From: an uncultured Alphaproteobacteria bacterium
Lineage (GTDB): Bacteria; Pseudomonadota; Alphaproteobacteria; RF32; CAG-239
Direction of reading: 5' to 3'
Length of the DNA stretch: 61,898 bases
Assembly (NCBI GenBank): GCA_944392205.1
Contig: CALXVV010000026.1
Span: forward strand, 1-61,898
Shown: positions 54,841-61,898 of the stretch, piece by piece
Position numbering within the stretch: the first letter of the stretch is position 1
Layout: each line of letters begins with the position of its first letter
Program-made: the position numbers and the translations under genes
The notes under the pieces: generated by a model
Seen by the model: only the letters and a program-made list of their open reading frames with translations
Told to the model about the DNA's origin: nothing
Database searches by the model: none

Positions 54841-55779
54841 CTAAAATAATTTCAAATTATTTTCAATTGCCCAATCGGTGCGGAATTCCAAGAGGTTACA
54901 ATTAAAACGGCGGCAAAAATCTTTCAGACGATCACGCTTGGCGGCAAAATAGCTTTGATAATCCTTCTTATAAATTTTTGGAGAACTATCAAAGATAAGA
55001 CGTTTCCCGTCATATTCTGCCATATACTCACCGGCCTTGGGTGGATTTTCCTCCAAGACATCAAACACATTCACAAGGTAGAGGCGGCTTTTTTTAGATA
55101 AAGCAGCCAGCTGCTTCTGAAGCCCTTCATCAACGAAATTAAAATCACTCACAACAAAAACGGTTGCCTTATTTTTGGCGCTTTGCTCAAGCAGTTTGAG
55201 AGATTTCACGACCTCTCCCTGCTCAAAATGCGGATGGGCTAAAATATCCTCGCTGGCAGCCGAAAGTTTTTTCAAAACTGCGAGCAAATGCGCACGATTA
55301 TTTTGCGGCTTAAACAACCAAGATTCTTTTCCATCAAAAATCACACAGCCAAATCTGTCTTTATTTTCCAGCGCCATCCACCCCAAAAGTGCGGTAATTT
55401 TGGCCGCCGTAACCGACTTTAATTCTTTTTTGGAACCAAACAGCATCGGAGCAGACAAATCAACCCAAACATAGATTTCGTGGTCTTTTTCTTCGTTAAA
55501 GATTTTGGTATAAGGAGCATCCTTGCGAGCGGTAATCCGCCAGTCAATATCTCTGATATCATCGCCATAGTTATAACTGCGAACTTCTTCCAATTCCATT
55601 CCCCTGCCCTTGAAAGCGGATTTGATATCTCCCGCCTCATGAGAAAAAGAACGTTTGCGCTTAAAGTTATGCAAATAGACGACATAGCGGCGCATATTCA
55701 TCAGCTCCTCAAGAGAAGCCGACAAACCGTTTCCCTCTTGCGTGGGATGAGAAGAAGCGAACCAGCGGCGAATATTCAT
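54841..55779 (-). CDS. DUF58-domain protein
   Basis: A 312-aa member of the DUF58 family, normally encoded next to a MoxR ATPase. The conserved core is RGMELEEVRSYNYGDDIRDIDWRITARKDAPYTKIF (about 58-94), with the D-x-R-x-I-D-W signature, and a following VWA-like segment, YVWVDLSAPMLFG. No membrane segment is seen. It starts 11 bp after the MoxR stop, so the two form an operon. DUF58 proteins are thought to be clients or partners of the MoxR chaperone, often in envelope stress or metalloenzyme maturation, but no role is established here. Confidence 0.93.
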   Translation of the reverse strand: MNIRRWFASSHPTQEGNGLSASLEELMNMRRYVVYLHNFKRKRSFSHEAGDIKSAFKGRGMELEEVRSYNYGDDIRDIDWRITARKDAPYTKIFNEEKDHEIYVWVDLSAPMLFGSKKELKSVTAAKITALLGWMALENKDRFGCVIFDGKESWLFKPQNNRAHLLAVLKKLSAASEDILAHPHFEQGEVVKSLKLLEQSAKNKATVFVVSDFNFVDEGLQKQLAALSKKSRLYLVNVFDVLEENPPKAGEYMAEYDGKRLIFDSSPKIYKKDYQSYFAAKRDRLKDFCRRFNCNLLEFRTDWAIENNLKLF

Positions 55780-55790
55780 CTATCCACTCC

Positions 55791-56753
55791 CTAAGGCAGC
55801 GGCACCAGTTTCAACAAACGGCTGATAACCGCATCAGGTGTAATTCCTTCAGCCTGAGCCTCAAAAGAAAGGATAATGCGGTGGCGCAAAATATCATAAA
55901 CCACGGCTTGAATATCCTCCGGGCTGACAAAATCTTTTTCTCTGAGCCAAGCATGAATTTTGGCACACCTGTCCAAAGCCAATGTGGCACGCGGGCTGGC
56001 ACCAAACATGACATAGCCGGCCATTTTGGCATCATATTTTTCCGGATGCCTGGTCGCCATAATTAGTTGTACCAGATATTCTTCCACCGCCTCGCTCATA
56101 TGAATTTTAAGGGCTTCTTTGCGAGCGGCCAAAATATCTTCAATATCAAGCATTGGAGAAGGAGTTGTGTTGGCAAAAGAAATTTCCTCGCGCACAAGTT
56201 TCAAAATCTTCTTTTCAGCCTCGGCGTCGGGCTGGTCGATTTTAATATACATCAAGAAACGGTCAAGCTGTGCCTCCGGCAGATTATAAGTGCCCTCGTG
56301 CTCTATCGGGTTTTGAGTAGCCATCACCATAAAAAGCTCCGGCAGCTGATATCTTTTTCCGCCCACACTAACCTGGCGTTCGGCCATAGCCTCCAACAAA
56401 GCGGACTGAACTTTTGCCGGCGCACGGTTAATCTCATCAGCCAAAATCAGGTTAGCAAAGATAGGACCTTTACGAAATTCGAACTCACCCTTTGCCGCCA
56501 CATAAATCTCGCTGCCGGTAATATCGGAAGGAAGCAGATCCGGCGTAAATTGGATGCGGTTATATTGAGCCTTGATTGACGATGCAAGGGTTTTGATAGC
56601 CTTTGTTTTGGCAAGACCTGGAGCACCCTCCACCAAAGCATTACCGTCAGCGAGCAAGGTAATAATGAGTTTATTGACCAAATCTTTCTGACCGATAATG
56701 CGGGCATCCATAAAATTTTTTAGTCCGATAATTTTATTGCGAACATCTGACAT
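55791..56753 (-). CDS. MoxR-family AAA+ ATPase
   Basis: A 320-aa AAA+ chaperone-like ATPase. The P-loop is LVEGAPGLAKTKAIKTL, Walker B is LILADEINRAPAKVQSALLEAMAERQVSV, sensor 1 is VMATQNPIEHEGTYNLPEAQLDRF, and the C-terminal lid follows. Length is typical. It sits between a TPR gene (start 57703) and DUF58. The usual later genes of MoxR loci (VWA membrane proteins, BatA/BatB) are missing here. Confidence 0.95.
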   Translation of the reverse strand: MSDVRNKIIGLKNFMDARIIGQKDLVNKLIITLLADGNALVEGAPGLAKTKAIKTLASSIKAQYNRIQFTPDLLPSDITGSEIYVAAKGEFEFRKGPIFANLILADEINRAPAKVQSALLEAMAERQVSVGGKRYQLPELFMVMATQNPIEHEGTYNLPEAQLDRFLMYIKIDQPDAEAEKKILKLVREEISFANTTPSPMLDIEDILAARKEALKIHMSEAVEEYLVQLIMATRHPEKYDAKMAGYVMFGASPRATLALDRCAKIHAWLREKDFVSPEDIQAVVYDILRHRIILSFEAQAEGITPDAVISRLLKLVPLP

Positions 56754-56764
56754 AGTAAAATCCT

Positions 56765-57703
56765 CTAACCTAAGATACGATTCAAGAAGTTGTTATATTC
56801 CTGCAAAACAGAATTTTTCATGGTGTCGTTGCCCAAGAAATCAAAGAGCTCAATAGAGCGTTTGTAGTGAGCCTTGGCACGCTCATAATCCCCGCGTTCT
56901 TTATCAAAAGCCTCAACCCTTGCCAGATAAAGCAACGATTCGGCCTCTGCATAGTGATGGGCGGCCTTTCCATACAGATAAACAGATTTCATCAAAGCCT
57001 TGCGCGCATTTTCAATATCGCGGATAATGTAACGCAGACAACCGATAGCAGACAAAGCCGAAGCCTCACCCAAGAGGTCTCCGTTTTCACGGTAGAGATC
57101 ACGGCAGCGCTCCAAAACATCATGCGCCTCATCATAGTCACGCTCTTTCATCTGGATTCGGGCAATGGCACGCAGTGTTGAGGCCTCCTTCAACGTGGTT
57201 CCATCCTCTTCAAACATCTTTGCGGCTGTTTTATAAGCATCCAAAGCTTTCTTTTCTTCTCCGTCCAGCAGATAGATATAAGCCTCTTGGTCAAAAGCAT
57301 CGCCGAGCAAATCGCGATTGCCGATTTTCTCAAGCACGCTTTTGGCTTGTTGAATATATTGCAAAGCTTTCAAAGACTGGCCCCGAGAAGTTTCCAACTT
57401 AGCGAGCTTAATTAAAATCTCACCATATGTATTTTGGGCCACATCCAGATGCTTTGTCAGCTCCAAGGCTGAAAGCAACGCTTTTTCGGCTCGCTCAAAA
57501 TCATCAAGGCTGATTTCCAACTCCCCCAACCGAGAAAGTGCAAAAGCCTCGCCTTCGGCATCTTGAGTATCGTGATATAAAGAGGCGGCTTTTTCATAAG
57601 AAGTTCTGGCCTCATCATAATTTCCGGCATGCCAAAAATCATCAGCTTGTTGAAAGGTCTTGGAAGCTTCGGTAACATATTTACCTTTAAGAGTTCGAGG
57701 CAT
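56765..57703 (-). CDS. TPR-repeat protein, 312 aa
   Basis: Start at ATG 57703 with AAAGGAG about 9 nt upstream. The protein is about seven TPR units (from ADDFWHAGNYDEARTSYEKAASLY to YERAKAHYKRSIELFDFLG), mostly of the Tyr/Ala-rich type with spacing near 38-40 residues. There is no signal peptide. First gene of the TPR-MoxR-DUF58-TPR group, 11 bp before MoxR. It is divergent from uvrD, and its 5' region overlaps the uvrD promoter. Confidence 0.9.
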   Translation of the reverse strand: MPRTLKGKYVTEASKTFQQADDFWHAGNYDEARTSYEKAASLYHDTQDAEGEAFALSRLGELEISLDDFERAEKALLSALELTKHLDVAQNTYGEILIKLAKLETSRGQSLKALQYIQQAKSVLEKIGNRDLLGDAFDQEAYIYLLDGEEKKALDAYKTAAKMFEEDGTTLKEASTLRAIARIQMKERDYDEAHDVLERCRDLYRENGDLLGEASALSAIGCLRYIIRDIENARKALMKSVYLYGKAAHHYAEAESLLYLARVEAFDKERGDYERAKAHYKRSIELFDFLGNDTMKNSVLQEYNNFLNRILG

Positions 57704-57716
57704 AATAAAATCTCCT

Positions 57717-57745
57717 TTGACAATAGTTCTAATACTATATATATA
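57717..57745 (+). promoter_or_regulatory. Strong sigma70-type promoter of uvrD
   Basis: TTGACA (57717-57722), 17-nt spacer, TATATA (57740-57745). A near-consensus promoter, 35 nt before the uvrD ATG. Confidence 0.8.
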
Positions 57746-57779
57746 TTTCCTAAAGATAAAAAATACAAGAAGATTAGCC

Positions 57780-60059
57780 ATGGATGATATATTTGATTTA
57801 AGTTCTTCTGCTGCGCCGGTTTTTGATAATACAAGCGCCCTTATGCCGTCTTTTAGCTGGCTTGAAGAGCTTAATCCCGAGCAAAAAGAAGCAGTTCAAA
57901 CAACCGAAGGCCCAGTTTTAGTCTTATCGGGAGCCGGCACCGGCAAAACCAAGGTCCTAACCACACGTTTGGCCTATCTTTTGGCAAATCATAAAGCCAA
58001 CCCGTGGGAGTGCCTGGTTGTCACCTTCACCAACCGTGCTGCCAGAGAGATGAGAGAGAGGGTTGAAGGCCTGATTGGAGATGCTGTTAACTCGGTATGG
58101 CTTGGAACTTTTCACAGCATTTGCGTAAAAATCCTGCGCAACCATGCAGAGCTGGTGGGGCTTTCTTCCAACTTTACGATTTTGGGTGAAGATGATCAAA
58201 AAAGGCTCCTAAAACAGATAATGGAAGCCAACCATATTGATGTGCAAAAATACCCGCCGCAAGCAGTTTTAGATAAGATTTCACGTTGGAAAGACAAAGG
58301 CCTGACAATAGATAAAATCAGCCATGATTATAAAGAAAATACGACGACGGAAATATACAAACTTTATCAGGGCAGATTGTTGGAGCTAAATTGTGTGGAC
58401 TTTGGCGATATTATCTTACACACACTAAAAATTTTGATGGAACATACCGATATTTTGGAAAGATATCAAAATAGGTTTAAGTACATCATGGTAGATGAGT
58501 ATCAAGACACCAACGTCAGCCAATATCTGCTGATTCGCCTACTCTCGCAAAAATACCGCAACTTGTGCTGCGTGGGAGATGATGACCAATCCATATATTC
58601 TTGGAGAGGCGCCGAGATAGAAAACATCTTGCGTTTCAACAAAGATTTTGCCGATGCCAAAATTATAAGACTAGAGAGAAACTACCGTTCGACAGCCAAT
58701 ATCTTGTCTGCCGCCTCCTGCCTCATCAGCCACAATCAAGAACGCCTGGGCAAAACCTTGAAAGTGGCAGAAAATTCTCCGGCCGGCAGAAAAGAAAATG
58801 CCAAGATAAAAGTAGTGAGTACTTATAACGGAGAAGAGGAAGCCTCTTTTGTTGCAGAAGAAATCTCTTCACTGCGCCGCCAAGGGTTTGATTATTCGCA
58901 AATGGCGATTTTGGTGCGCACGGCGGCCCAGACCCGTGAGTTTGAAGAAAAGTTTATTTCAGAGGCGATTCCCTACCAAGTTATCGGCGGGCTAAAATTC
59001 TATGAGCGAGCAGAGATAAGAGATGCCCTCGCCTATTTCAGAGTAATTTTGCAACCCCACGATGACCTAGCCTTGGAAAGGATAATAAACAAACCGGCCA
59101 GAGGAATTGGCGCCAAATCTTTGGAGAAGTTTGAAACAGAGGCCAGATTGCGGCATACGTCGTTGTACACAGCCATAGAACAAATGTTGGCTGAAGGCCT
59201 GATAAGCGGCAAGAGCAAAAATACCCTCAGCAGCCTCATGGAAAATTTCCAAGAATGGCGAAAGATGAACCAAGCTCTTGGCCCCGATGAGATTGCCTCT
59301 GAGGTTTTGGAAGCCAGCGGCTATTTTGAAATGCTCAAAGCTGACAAATCGGTAGAGGCCCCCGGCAGAATAGAAAACCTAAAAGAGCTGATAAACGTGA
59401 TGAGTGATACGGAAAAATATCCCACCTTGTCAGACTTTATGGAACATGTTAGTTTAGTTATGGATAAAGATGATATAACTGAAGACGGCAAGGTAATGCT
59501 CATCACCCTGCACTCGGCCAAAGGTTTGGAGTTTGATGTTGTCTTTTTGCCCGGTTGGGAGGAAGGCTTGTTCCCGCACCAAAGGAGTTTGGATGAAGGC
59601 GGCAGCAACGCTCTGGAAGAAGAACGCCGGTTGGCTTATGTAGCCATCACCCGCGCCAAACAAAGATTATATATTTTAATGGCGCACAATCGCCGCGTCT
59701 ATGGGCAGTGGCAAAGCAATTTGCCTTCACGTTTTATCAACGAGTTGCCACCACAAAACATAGAAATTTGCAATAAAAGTACTAACTTTTATGCAACCAA
59801 CAAATATAATTCACAATCAAGCTATAACAGCTATTCAAATTCAGTAAAGGAAGAAGCATATGGTCGGAACTCTAATTATAGCCACCACAATAGCCGTAGC
59901 AGTTATCGCTCTGGTCATGCAGGTGTAATCGGGACCAGAGTTCACCACGAGACCTTTGGCGACGGCACGGTTGTTGCCGCAGAGGGCAACGCCTTTCAAG
60001 TCTGCTTTGATAATGGCAGCATTAAAAAACTCCTAGGCACTTACCTAACCAAGATTTGA
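57780..60059 (+). CDS. uvrD: UvrD/PcrA-type DNA helicase
   Basis: A 759-aa superfamily 1A 3'-5' helicase in repair and replication. The start is the ATG at 57780, the first Met after the promoter; only a weak AAGAAG precedes it. Motif I is LSGAGTGKTKVLTTR, Ia VVTFTNRAAREMRERV, II VDEYQDTNVSQY, III VGDDDQSIYSWRGA, V LHSAKGLEFDVVFLPGWEEG and VI EERRLAYVAITRAKQ. The C-terminal region (about 680-759) ends in a Tudor-like RVHHETFGDGTVVAAEGNAF domain, as in PcrA. The Asn/Ser-rich tail linker (YNSQSSYNSYSNS) is unusually repetitive. Monocistronic. Confidence 0.96.
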   Translation: MDDIFDLSSSAAPVFDNTSALMPSFSWLEELNPEQKEAVQTTEGPVLVLSGAGTGKTKVLTTRLAYLLANHKANPWECLVVTFTNRAAREMRERVEGLIGDAVNSVWLGTFHSICVKILRNHAELVGLSSNFTILGEDDQKRLLKQIMEANHIDVQKYPPQAVLDKISRWKDKGLTIDKISHDYKENTTTEIYKLYQGRLLELNCVDFGDIILHTLKILMEHTDILERYQNRFKYIMVDEYQDTNVSQYLLIRLLSQKYRNLCCVGDDDQSIYSWRGAEIENILRFNKDFADAKIIRLERNYRSTANILSAASCLISHNQERLGKTLKVAENSPAGRKENAKIKVVSTYNGEEEASFVAEEISSLRRQGFDYSQMAILVRTAAQTREFEEKFISEAIPYQVIGGLKFYERAEIRDALAYFRVILQPHDDLALERIINKPARGIGAKSLEKFETEARLRHTSLYTAIEQMLAEGLISGKSKNTLSSLMENFQEWRKMNQALGPDEIASEVLEASGYFEMLKADKSVEAPGRIENLKELINVMSDTEKYPTLSDFMEHVSLVMDKDDITEDGKVMLITLHSAKGLEFDVVFLPGWEEGLFPHQRSLDEGGSNALEEERRLAYVAITRAKQRLYILMAHNRRVYGQWQSNLPSRFINELPPQNIEICNKSTNFYATNKYNSQSSYNSYSNSVKEEAYGRNSNYSHHNSRSSYRSGHAGVIGTRVHHETFGDGTVVAAEGNAFQVCFDNGSIKKLLGTYLTKI

Positions 60060-60085
60060 TTCATGTGGAAAACTCCTCTGTTTTT

Positions 60086-60115
60086 CTGGCAAAAGGTGTT
60101 TAAAAAACATATAAT
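60086..60115 (+). promoter_or_regulatory. Candidate promoter of the flagellin gene
   Basis: CTGGCA (60086-60091), 18-nt spacer, TATAAT (60110-60115). Many flagellins use alternative sigma factors; no sigma54 pair was found here. The leader (about 60122-60208) contains an AAAGCTCG / CGAGCTTT inverted repeat and AGGGG before the ATG. Confidence 0.4.
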
Positions 60116-60208
60116 CAAAAGCAGTAATCAAAACCTAAACAAAGCTAGTGAAAGCTCGAAGAATGGTAGCTTTAAGGTGTGCCGTTATGCGAGCTTTAGG
60201 GGAATTAA

Positions 60209-61898
60209 ATGAGTGGAATAAGTTTAACCGCGTCAATGCGGTCGAATTTGCTGAGCCTGCAAAACATCAGCGGGCAAGTTTCCTCTACTCAAAATAAATT
60301 AGCAACGGGAAACAAAGTAAATTCAGCGATAGATAATCCGAGTTCATACTATACAGCTCTTTCACTAAATAATCGTGCAGATGACTTAAATGCTTTATTG
60401 GACAGTATGGGCCAAGCTGTGAGTACGATTAAGGCTGCCACCACGGCTTTGGAGAGCGCGACCGAGTTTTTGGAGCAAGCCTCAGCCGTAGCCACCCAAG
60501 CTTTAGAAACCGCAAAAATTCCAAGCAAATCATTTTTTGAAGAAAAAGTCGGCGAGAACGGAGCAGTAGTCACCACGGCGCAAGAACTAAGAGATGCGAT
60601 AAATGCGGGCAAAGAAACCATTTGCGTCTATGGCGCTATCGACTTGGGCGATATCTCCACCACTGGAGGACTGGAATTAAAAGAAAATCAAAAACTCGTC
60701 GGCGTCGGCTACTTCGGTAATTATGATACTGATACGGGTAAATTTTCTTCCATCAGTGCTCATGCTAATACTAGTAAAAATATGATTACTTTAAACGGAA
60801 ATAACACAACAATTTCAGATTTAAGTATCAATTATGAAAATGACGTGGCTATTGGCGGAACAGCAGCAATTTACGTAACGGGGCAATCAGGTAAACAATA
60901 TCAAAGCTCCCTACATAACTTGGATGTTATTGCCAATTTTTCACATGACAACACACAGGAAAAAACGGCAATTTGGGTTGCTGCAGAATTACAAGCTTCT
61001 ATTACCGGAAAAATAAATATTCAATCTCAAGGTCGAACAACATATGGTATATGCGTTTATAATAGAGGAACTCTTGATATTCAAAGCGGCTCTCAAATAA
61101 ACATTGAAACCAATGGGCGAAGTGGCATTGGTATAAACAGCAGTAACGCAACGGTTAATATCTCTGACGGGGTTGATATTAGCATTCAAAATATAGGAGA
61201 ACTCTGTAAGGGAATAGAATCTATAATCAATTCCATTGTCAACATAAGTGAAGGTGCTGATATTAGAATAAAAAATCAGACCTATGGTTTGTGGGCAGAG
61301 AGTAATGGCACATTTAATATTAGCGGAAATATTTATTTAGAAACAGGAATGTGGTCTATTATTAATAATAGCTGGGGCCTCGGTTCCACAGCAAACATAA
61401 ATTCAACCGCACGGATTTATTTTTCTAGTACCAATAGTTATTTCCGAAATCAACGAGACAGCGGAAATGGCGCTAATACTATGAATATCGCCGCTGGGGC
61501 GAAGTTGGCATTTGAAAAAGATGACAAAATGGATTGGTATGAGGTAAAAGAAAAATATCATGATGAAAATACTTCCGCTACGACCGACAATACAATCACA
61601 GCCGATAACGTTAAAGATGTTCTCAATGTAGAAGAAACCTCTGCTTGGGAGTTGCCGGAGAAGGTTGAGATAGATTTTGAAGATGTAAATTCAAACGGTG
61701 AAACCGCTGAGCAAGATTTGACTGATGCTGGCAAGAATTACCAAGAAATCATTAACCAATATGATGCGCTTATCAAAGACGCTGGGTATAAAGGCATCAA
61801 TCTTTTGCAAGCAGATAAACTCACTGTGAAGTTTAATGAAACCAACACGGCAGATTTGAGCGTGCAAGGCAAAGATATGAGCTCTCAAGCTTTAGGCT
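60209..61898 (+). CDS. Flagellin with a large beta-helix-like insert (3' end cut by the window edge)
   Basis: Open from ATG 60209 (AGGGG Shine-Dalgarno) to the window end, 563 codons with no stop. Residues 1-100 are a normal flagellin D0/D1 start: SLTASMRSNLLSLQNISGQV, LATGNKVNSAIDNPSSYYTA, LDSMGQAVSTIKAATTALES. Residues about 124-440 are not flagellin-like. They start AQELRDAINAGKETICVYG and ENQKLVGVGYFG, then continue as short strands with repeated N-I-S/T and G-x-x-I-N-I turns, the pattern of a right-handed parallel beta-helix (pectate-lyase-like). Flagellin sequence resumes at about 495 (YKGINLLQADKLTVKFNE, from 527). Three cysteines lie in the insert. The C-terminal D0 helix is beyond the window. 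Confidence 0.88.
   Translation, partial: MSGISLTASMRSNLLSLQNISGQVSSTQNKLATGNKVNSAIDNPSSYYTALSLNNRADDLNALLDSMGQAVSTIKAATTALESATEFLEQASAVATQALETAKIPSKSFFEEKVGENGAVVTTAQELRDAINAGKETICVYGAIDLGDISTTGGLELKENQKLVGVGYFGNYDTDTGKFSSISAHANTSKNMITLNGNNTTISDLSINYENDVAIGGTAAIYVTGQSGKQYQSSLHNLDVIANFSHDNTQEKTAIWVAAELQASITGKINIQSQGRTTYGICVYNRGTLDIQSGSQINIETNGRSGIGINSSNATVNISDGVDISIQNIGELCKGIESIINSIVNISEGADIRIKNQTYGLWAESNGTFNISGNIYLETGMWSIINNSWGLGSTANINSTARIYFSSTNSYFRNQRDSGNGANTMNIAAGAKLAFEKDDKMDWYEVKEKYHDENTSATTDNTITADNVKDVLNVEETSAWELPEKVEIDFEDVNSNGETAEQDLTDAGKNYQEIINQYDALIKDAGYKGINLLQADKLTVKFNETNTADLSVQGKDMSSQALG

Overview
The window reads as chromosomal DNA of an AT-rich alphaproteobacterium, most like the uncultured, host- or gut-associated Rhodospirillales-like lineages. 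The grounds are: an F1 operon atpH-atpA-atpG-atpD-atpC with no F0 genes beside it; a beta subunit with an Ala/Lys-rich N-terminal extension; the order xerC / priA-atpH; an rpiB-glyA ... nrdR-nusB block; a YdcH/DUF465 protein ending in NIIA; and dgt, SPOR and nagZ close together. The lineage is inferred from gene content and order; no marker gene was placed in a tree. The window ends inside a flagellin, so the cell probably swims.

Layout. 1-7.4 kb: an orphan gene, then a minus-strand housekeeping block (fmt, def, nusB, nrdR, murF, glyA, rpiB) broken by a plus-strand lipoprotein gene. 7.5-9.1 kb: tRNA-Cys and tRNA-Asn, an orphan 259-aa gene, and a 71-aa gene whose leader can form a pseudoknot. 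9.1-17.7 kb: an OpgB-like phosphoglycerol transferase, a MIF-type tautomerase, a YuiD-like membrane protein, gyrA, a lipoprotein, ssb, an orphan amino-acid-type binding protein and an orphan gene. 17.7-26.6 kb: uvrA, an unknown 512-aa gene, then a lipid module (FadL porin, TetR regulator, acyltransferase/acyl-ACP synthetase). 26.6-31 kb: rpsU, a repeat-bearing intergenic region, ydcH, phosphofructokinase, and a Chlamydia-type arginine decarboxylase with its arginine/agmatine antiporter. 31-33.4 kb: a YdcF-like protein, a small membrane protein and a nitroreductase. 33.5-42.2 kb: atpHAGDC, priA, xerC, rpmG. 42.3-50.3 kb: S41 protease, rnr and xth on the minus strand; dgt, SPOR, site-2 protease, nagZ and a TatA-like mini-protein on the plus strand. 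50.5-53.7 kb: accessory genes, including two striking repeat proteins. 53.8-57.7 kb: TPR-MoxR-DUF58-TPR operon. 57.8-61.9 kb: uvrD/pcrA and a flagellin carrying a very large insert predicted to be a beta-helix.

The gene set mixes core functions (translation start and end processing, one-carbon metabolism, DNA repair and topology, ATP synthesis, RNA decay) with orphan accessory genes. Most accessory genes stand alone, with a sigma70-type promoter in front and usually a hairpin terminator behind. They have short AT-rich leaders without a Shine-Dalgarno sequence, whereas many housekeeping starts carry an AGGAG-type site. Three systems look physiologically linked: uptake and activation of external fatty acids (FadL/TetR/Aas), arginine-dependent acid handling (AaxB/AaxC), and motility with a decorated flagellin.
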